Assembly (NCBI GenBank): GCA_002803225.1
Contig: NXFV01000750.1
Span: forward strand, 1 to 64,000
Source: Gamarada debralockiae
Taxonomy: Eukaryota > Ascomycota > Leotiomycetes > Helotiales > Hyphodiscaceae
DNA length: 64,000 nucleotides
Reading direction: 5' to 3'
Shown here: in pieces, positions 58,140 to 64,000 of the stretch
Layout: the number at the start of each line of letters is the position of its first letter
Position numbering within the stretch: position 1 is the first letter of the stretch
Notes under the pieces: generated by a model
Told to the model about the DNA's origin: nothing
Seen by the model: the letters and a program-made list of their open reading frames with translations, nothing else
Database searches by the model: none
Program-made: the position numbers and the translations under genes

Positions 58140-59107
58140 TATCCTTATAGTTTTTGGTGAGTCTCACTAAAATTAATCCCTGGGGTACCAGACCTTGTAT
58201 CCTTTTTAAAAGGTTTTTTATAGGGCATCCTTATATAGAGGATCCTTATGGAGAGTGCCTATTGTACTACATTAACTTCAACTTTAACTCTAGCATCTTG
58301 GGAATACTTAGACGGCCACAAAGTCATCCTCGTTTTCGTGCGGTACAGTGAATACGGGCGTTTTTTTATTTGCTTGCACTACTTGTTTAGTATTAGTATG
58401 GGTCTTTGAACTTATCTCCCGAAGGAAGGGTTCTCAAGACCTATCTATTTAGAATTAAGATTTCCACATGGCACTGCTATATGACTTATATATACCCTGC
58501 CGCCGCATCGTCTTGGAATATGATATACACCTATATACGCGATTTTAACAATTTGTTGATCCTGTAACTTGATATCAAAACAAGGTGCATATCATTCCGG
58601 ATACTTATCCTACTACTACGAGACTAAATCCTATATACACTTACTTGTGTATAAGATTAAAGATTTGAATGATTTATTAATAACTTGAATCAAAAGCGAC
58701 GTGGGTTTCATTTTAGGTACTTTACCTTCTAGTAAGTAACTAAATCTACAAGTCACTATCCTCCCTCGCGTATCTTCGTATTAGATATTCCGGCGCTTTA
58801 ATAAGCTGCCAGTAGAGGGTCCGATACGTGAACCCCCCCCCCCCTTCTTTTCTCCCGTTGTTGTTTGCTTGTCAGCTAAAGATCAAGAACTAATGAACTA
58901 TCGGGAAAAATGACTTGGCCCGAAAATACTCTGGGATTGGTATATAAATATTGGATAACTCCAATCCCCCTTTTAATCTTCTAATGTTAAACAAACTCCT
59001 GTCCCTCAGGAGTCAAGACCCGCCAAACCATCCCTCCAACAAACGCTTTTCAAGATACAATTGCTTTATAAACACTCGTCCTTCCACCAAGCCATCCTAG
59101 ATCCTCT

Positions 59108-60249
59108 TTAAGATGCACCAGACGTAACAGACGTACCAGACGTACCAGACGTACCCGACGTACCCGACCTACCCCCACCCGTAACCGGCACACCACCCAA
59201 TCTCCCCTCCCTCTCCCTCTTCCCCCTCGCCTCCTCCAACATCCTCAAAATCTCCTTCGAAGCCCCCTCATCCTCCCTCCCTAACGCCCTCGCTATCGAC
59301 TCAGCACTCGCGTCATACGGGCTCTTGATACACGCCAACGGATGCGCTCCATACTCCAGCAGCACCCTCACAACCTCCACATGCCCCTTCAGAATCGCCG
59401 CTAGCAGCGGCGTCCCCGTATGCGGCACATGATAGACGTCAAGTTCATCCACATCGACGGCTTTGCTATCCAGCAGGTGCCGGATGATGGGGATTTGCGA
59501 GGGGCCACTATAGGCGGCGCCGTGGAGGGCGTGCGCGTAGGAGAGATTTGCCCCGTGTAAATGCAGGAGCTTGAAGGTCTCGAGGGTGCTAAACATGGAG
59601 GCGAGGTGGAGGAGCCAACCTTTGGATTCGCGGATGGGTGTGCGGGGGGCGGGGGGCGGGGTGTTTCCGACGAGGGGGTCCATGCCTTGGGCGAGGAGGA
59701 AGCGGGTTAGATCTATGTCTCGTAGGACAGCGAGGTTGCTGTGCATATATTAGCAGAGTGTATTTCAGGGAATATTGATGTATATCTTGATGGATAATAT
59801 AATAAATACATATGAATAGGAATGAAAGGTACGTACCCCAGCAACGACGGACATCCCCACGACCCCTGGTTCGCCCGATTCATCTCCCACCCATTGTGTA
59901 TAAGATATCGCAGGGGCGGATAGCATTTCCGCGACAGCGCCCAGCTAACTACCGACCCGGAGGGGGGCTTGTCGGTGAAATGGGTCGTCTTGGGTAGAGC
60001 GAGGATTTGGTCTGCATGGGGGAGGAAATGCGAATCGATGGCTTGTTGCATTTCGTCGCTTGTGCGGAAGCCGTGGTGGCATATGTGGCGGATGAGCTGT
60101 TCGGCTTCTTCTGGGGAGAATGGGGCGAGGCTTGAGTTTGGGCTTGAGGTTGTCATTGGGTTGTTTTTCGTCTTGCGAGGAGAGCGATGGTTTGGTTTGC
60201 CTTTGGGGTGAGAGAAGATGGTGGCGGCGTGCTTGCTGATGCGGTTCAC
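59108..60249 (-). CDS. Small ankyrin-repeat protein
   Basis: Exons 60249-59837 and 59738-59108 give 347 residues; the 98-nt intron has a GTACGT donor and a GCACAG acceptor and keeps the frame (SLLG then NLAVLRD). The start may instead be the in-frame ATG at 60156, which removes 31 basic residues. The N-terminal half has SPEEAEQLIRHICHHGF, ALPKTTHFTD and LRYLIHNGWEMN, the first of several ankyrin-like repeats. Exon 2 has DIDLTRFLLAQGMDPL, TFKLLHLHGANLSYAHALHG and GTPLLAAILKGHVEVVRVLL. The last 20 residues are a simple SGT repeat. It resembles many small fungal ankyrin proteins of unknown role. Confidence 0.78.
59121..59174 (-). repeat. Six tandem 9-bp units in the coding end of the ankyrin gene
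   Basis: GACGTACCA-type units repeat six times (59121-59174) with small changes and encode the SGT/SVT repeat near the C-terminus. The unit length keeps the frame, so copy number can change without breaking the gene. Confidence 0.85.
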
Positions 60250-60581
60250 CTTCTAGACGAATGAAATAATGAGGCTTGTAAGATCCTATTAATACATCGC
60301 ATTGGTCTTGACTCAGCATCCATCAGATGCCGCGAATCCCATGAGGTGATGCACATTAGGTTTTGAGGATTTCGACGGGGCCAGTATGAATTTCAATCTC
60401 AGATTGCTATGATATGATATGATACAACGCCGGATACACGAATGAATAAATAACCCTATACCCCTCGTTGCAACCCGTACTGATATGTTGGAAAGTACAA
60501 CGTATATGTGCCCAGACGCCTCTATACCTAAACACCCTTACCTCAACGCCCCTATACCTAACCGAACTCCCTTCCCTACCA
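60250..60581. other. Intergenic region
   Basis: 332 bases between the small ankyrin gene and the 3' end of the secreted-protein gene. It holds short repeats of the CCCCTATACC type near 60530-60560. No gene is seen. Confidence 0.45.
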
Positions 60582-63166
60582 TCACCCCCCTACCCTCCTC
60601 AAAAAAACTGTCTTAACAGCCCTCTTCCCCGGCGCCACCGTCACCGTAACCGTCTTATTCGGATCCCCATCACAGTCCGTCCCCACCTGCACGCCATTCA
60701 GGCCGAGCTCCCAATTACTACACAGTACAGGGCCCGCCGCAGTCGGACTCGGGGGCGGTGCTGCTGTGGTTGCCGCCGGCGAAGGAGGCGGCGAGCTCGA
60801 TGTTGCCGCTGGCGGGGAAGCGGACGGCGAGCTCGTCGTTGCGGCCTGTGACGCAGCTGGCGATGTTGGTGATGCTGACGGCGATGCTGAACCTGAAGCT
60901 GATGCTGATCCGACTTGTGAAGTCACACCCGTCACTCCACTGACAGGCGTACTGATATCGAAAAAACTTGCCGGCTCGGCCGTGCCATCGCCCTGGGCCG
61001 AGAGGATCTGGGGGAGGTTGACGGGACATGCGCCCTGCCGCTTGTTCTTCGACTTTGATGGCCCGGCCGCGTTGGGGTTTGGGGGGGAGGGGGCCAGTTC
61101 CATGCGATGATGGGCTGGATGGCATCTTGGATGTGGATGCGGATGGCGCGGAGGACTTCGCACCCATTGTTGTCGTTCGAGACGTGTTGGGCACGTATTC
61201 GAACGAGCCATGGATTGAATTCCATCTCGGCCCGGTTCTGGACAGGCAGATATGTCGCGACGTTGATTTTCTCGTCCCTGTTTGCGAGCGTGAAGCCGGG
61301 AATATGGTTGACTAAGACTTTCTTGATCTCTTTGACCTGGTCGTCGTAAATGGGGTCTGTGGGTTGCGAACCCGGGGGCGGCACATCACCTCTGCGGTAG
61401 CTGGGCGTGAAGATGATGGCACCTGAGAAGACGGGGACTTCGACGACCTCTCCCTCTTCCTTCCCGGGTGACGGTCCCGAAAAGAGCGAGGGGACCACGT
61501 CGTCAAGCCCTTCGAATTTCCCCGGTTCGCCCGAGCGGATGAAGTTAAGCACTTGGCCATTGAAGTCGGCGGCTTGCATCTGCTCTTGCTCCCAGAAGTG
61601 TGCAATCCATACCTTCCGCTCAGAATAGACCAAAACACTGGTACAGCCCCAGGAGGGACCGCTTCCCGTGGTGATGGCATTTTGCCGCAGGTCTTCATAG
61701 TCGAACTTCGTCGACGAGGCGTCCCTTTCTTGTTGATCGTCTCCCACAGCTGAAATTAAATTGCCCGGCCCTTCGCTCTCCACAAGCTTCGCGGCGTTTA
61801 TATACCACTGTTGTTTACCAGATGGGCCATTGGTCTTATCTGGATATAACGAGTTTGGATCGGTGAAGTCGAGTTTTCTGATCGATGTCGGGTCTTTTGG
61901 ATCTGGATCGGTGACCCGCTTGATAATCTTATCCACTCTTGTGATTCTTCTGTAACTTCTCTTGGATGCTGGGTTCGGCAAATTCGCGAGACTTGGGATC
62001 TGATCGCCCGGAGCGTTCGTGGTTATAGCTGGCGCTATATTCGGGGCGGAAGTTCCACAGCTAGTGCCAGCACACGAACCGGCCTTGCAGATAAAGACCG
62101 AGGCCGAGGCACTTGTAAAAGATGTTGAGGTGGTCGTGCCTGTTGTGGATTACATCCACCGCCACCAGCCTGCCTTCGACACAATCCAGGACTACCGCAA
62201 AGGTGGTGGGAGCTAAACCGCCGGAGATTGAGCTAACTATACATGTCTGGGTACAAGCAACCTCGGTGAGAATGCATGTCTCTATAAATGATGCGGATGC
62301 TGAGGCGGATGCCGATGACGATGCTGTGCTCTCTTGCTGCGTCGACTGAGTTGAGGGATTGTCATCGTTACCATCGCCATCATTGCTATTATTGTTGTTG
62401 TCCCCCCCTGGGTTGTTGTTGTTATTCCCCCCTGGGTTATTGTTGTTGTTCGAGCCACCAGGATTGTTGTTATTCGAGCCTCCGGGGTTGCTGTTCGACC
62501 CTCCTGGAGTGTTCCCGTTGCCATCAATGCTGACACCCGTAGGCAAAGCTCCAGTTTGTCCGATGAAACCGATACCGCCGGAACCCACGACAATTGGAAC
62601 TTGAACTGTGGTTGTCCCTCCACTTGCATCCGTTTGAACGATACCGGTTGTCGGTTGTAGTGAGGGTTGCGAGATCCGGGAAAACTGTCTGTGAAAATGT
62701 CTCGCTGGATCCGGAGGCCGCTGCGGGGATGGTGATGAAAGATGGTAATGGAGCTGCTGCGACCGGTCCTTGAGGGGAGCCTGTACTCGATATCGCTGCT
62801 GGTGATGGAGGAAGGCTTGTGCCTACACCTCCTGCTGGTGCGGGAGAAACGCTGGTGCTTGATACGCCTGCTGGTGCTAGAGAAACGCTTATACTCGGTG
62901 TCGGCTGTGCACCTCCAGCAACGCCTGCACCAGTACCTCCAGCAGCCCCAGTCGCAGCCCCAGGCGCACCGGGGCAGCCGGCAGTTGGAAGGGCCCCCGA
63001 AGTCTCCGTAAAGAGTGTGCCCTCGGCACTAGCAACACATGGCGGAATGGCGCCCAAGGACCCCCCCCTGGCTCTCCTGTCGAGCCGTGAGATGAATCCT
63101 ATCAGAAACCGAACTCCCGACGAGAGAAAAGAGAAGAATCTCCCTGAAACGCAAGGAGGAAACCAT
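60582..63166 (-). pseudogene. Secreted low-complexity protein gene with several frame breaks
   Basis: One coding region is readable on the minus strand, but in changing frames. The ATG at 63166 opens a signal-peptide-like start (REILLFSLVGSSV). The frame then shifts at a G8 run (63068-63061). An A/G/P/S/T-rich part follows, and the frame shifts again near 62650 into VQVPIVVGSGGIGFIGQTG and a Gly/Asn repeat (NPGG with poly-N). It shifts once more near 62150 into SASASVFICKAGSCAGTSC. The main domain (61981 to about 61090) has ITRVDKIIKRV, WGCTSVLVYSERKVWIAHFWEQ and a C-rich end. It then shifts at a G7/G5 tract (61081-61093) into a final S/T/P-rich part ending at 60582. The central domain resembles one seen in fungal secreted proteins near chitinases, but I cannot name it firmly. 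Introns do not explain the shifts. Confidence 0.6.
62395..62515 (-). repeat. Gly/Asn codon repeat in the secreted-protein gene
   Basis: Imperfect repeats of an NPGGSNNNN/NPGGNNNNN unit, five to six copies, visible on + as CCTGG and TTGTTGTT blocks. It resembles flexible linkers of cell-wall proteins. Confidence 0.8.
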
Positions 63167-64000
63167 GATGAAAGACGTGCCTAGGAAAAAGACCCTAGAA
63201 GGAAATGTGAAGGAAGGAAATGGATGTTAGACTGATGCTATAATTGAAGGGAAGACTTCCTCTCCATATATACAATATTCAATCGAGCCTTAGCATCTGG
63301 GGCGTGATGAAGGGTCTCGATTACGTCCGGCTTTCATTGCCTCCGGTTTCGAATATCTCTGGTTGCTGTTGCTATCTCGAGAACGATTCCAGATGGCTGT
63401 GCTCTCCATCCTCCCATCCCCTCAACTCACTCGCCCCTTCCTCCGACCTTCGGGGCCCTCCAAGTTGTTTAAAAAAGCAGTCTCCATGACGTGAGATGCC
63501 AACATAATCCATGGGATATCTCGAGAGGGTCACAGTGCGCTTGGCTGGAAGGATGAAACAAGCGCAAAGGGTCTGTATCACTACACAGAAACAACATCTC
63601 AACGAAAGCAGGAGCAGCTATTGGACCCCGACCCACGGAACCAACGCTTCTCGCCTCTCGCTTCTTGGATAAAATAGGTCAGCCGCGCGGAGGCGAGCGA
63701 GTGCACACGGGCCGTGGCGTCCACGACGAACACTTCAGTTAAGTTGGTTCGCCGAGTAACTCATGAAAATAGTTTCTCACAATGTAAAGTGAGCGAGCGC
63801 TTAGAACCAACAGTATAAAACTTGCCATTGAGAGAGGATGGGAGGTCCCGCAAAGGTTTTTAGCTGCGGCGAGGCCAAACGGGCATTGCGAGCGGGTCCA
63901 GGCAGAAAGGACAGACGGCGCATGGTGAGACGATGCCGTCGTTCGAGGGACGAGGGAGTGGGGGTGATGTTGGGAAAGGATTGAAGAGGACGATGATCGA
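63167..64000. other. Window end, no gene seen
   Basis: 5' flank of the secreted-protein gene and about 600 further bases. Short open frames only. It becomes GC-richer after 63.6 kb. Nothing else can be supported. Confidence 0.5.

Larger units (their letters stand above)
55541..59107. other. AT-rich, repeat-rich stretch without genes
   Basis: 3.6 kb between the two ankyrin genes. It contains at least three inverted-repeat elements (listed separately) and a C10 run near 58831-58844. No open frame encodes a recognisable protein, and no transposase or reverse transcriptase was seen. Frames at 56692-56949 and 57373-57041 overlap repeats and are taken as chance. Confidence 0.6.

Noticed and set aside
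55541..59107. Autonomous transposon in the AT-rich stretch
   Set aside because: No frame encodes a transposase or reverse transcriptase motif; only short inverted-repeat elements are visible.
1..64000. tRNA genes, rRNA genes and CRISPR arrays
   Set aside because: I looked for B-box-like GGTTCGAATCC words on both strands and for regularly spaced direct repeats and found none convincing. A tRNAscan run would settle the tRNA point.

Overview
The window is nuclear DNA from a filamentous ascomycete (Pezizomycotina). Most genes carry short introns of about 46-200 nt with GTRNGT-type donors, CTAAC/CTGAC-like branch sites and YAG acceptors. The protein set is typical of moulds: an Afi1/SPA-domain polarity protein, a Bni4-like protein, a Med15 with a KIX region and long Q-rich tracts, a CorA-like channel without GMN, HET and 2EXR domains. 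A leotiomycete would fit, but the sequence alone does not prove the class.

Layout. (1) 1-16.8 kb is a dense housekeeping block: the 3' end of an acidic nuclear protein, a family-16 methyltransferase, a conserved protein of unknown role, an LMBR1 membrane protein, S-formylglutathione hydrolase, Afi1, an EF-hand light-chain-like protein and a CorA-like channel. (2) 16.8-21.2 kb holds three decayed tandem relatives of a 2EXR-domain gene. (3) 21.4-31.9 kb holds RPB6 and TFIIIA, divergent from a 271-bp promoter, then a Whi5/Nrm1-like repressor and Mediator subunit Med15. (4) 31.9-49.5 kb is looser, with Dus1, a Bni4-like protein, SWC5 and a divergent pair of a kappa-class GST and an SDR that both end in peroxisomal-type tripeptides. 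Two long stretches (31.9-36.4 and 41.9-45.8 kb) show no gene. (5) 49.5-64 kb is accessory. A HET-domain gene is split by a 275-bp TA-flanked MITE. A 997-aa single-exon ankyrin protein follows, then at least three more inverted-repeat elements in AT-rich DNA, a second smaller ankyrin gene, and a secreted low-complexity protein gene whose frame is broken several times, twice at C/G homopolymers.

Connections. RPB6 and TFIIIA are both needed by RNA polymerase III and share one promoter. Med15, SWC5 and the Whi5-like gene act in transcription control. Afi1, the Bni4-like protein and the EF-hand protein act in polarity, septum or cytokinesis. The GSTK/SDR pair looks like a peroxisomal detoxification or lipid module. 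The most interesting area is 49.5-60 kb, where a fossil HET gene with a clean MITE insertion lies next to an intact large ankyrin receptor-like gene. Exon boundaries were read by eye from splice signals and reading-frame phase. No search or alignment was run.
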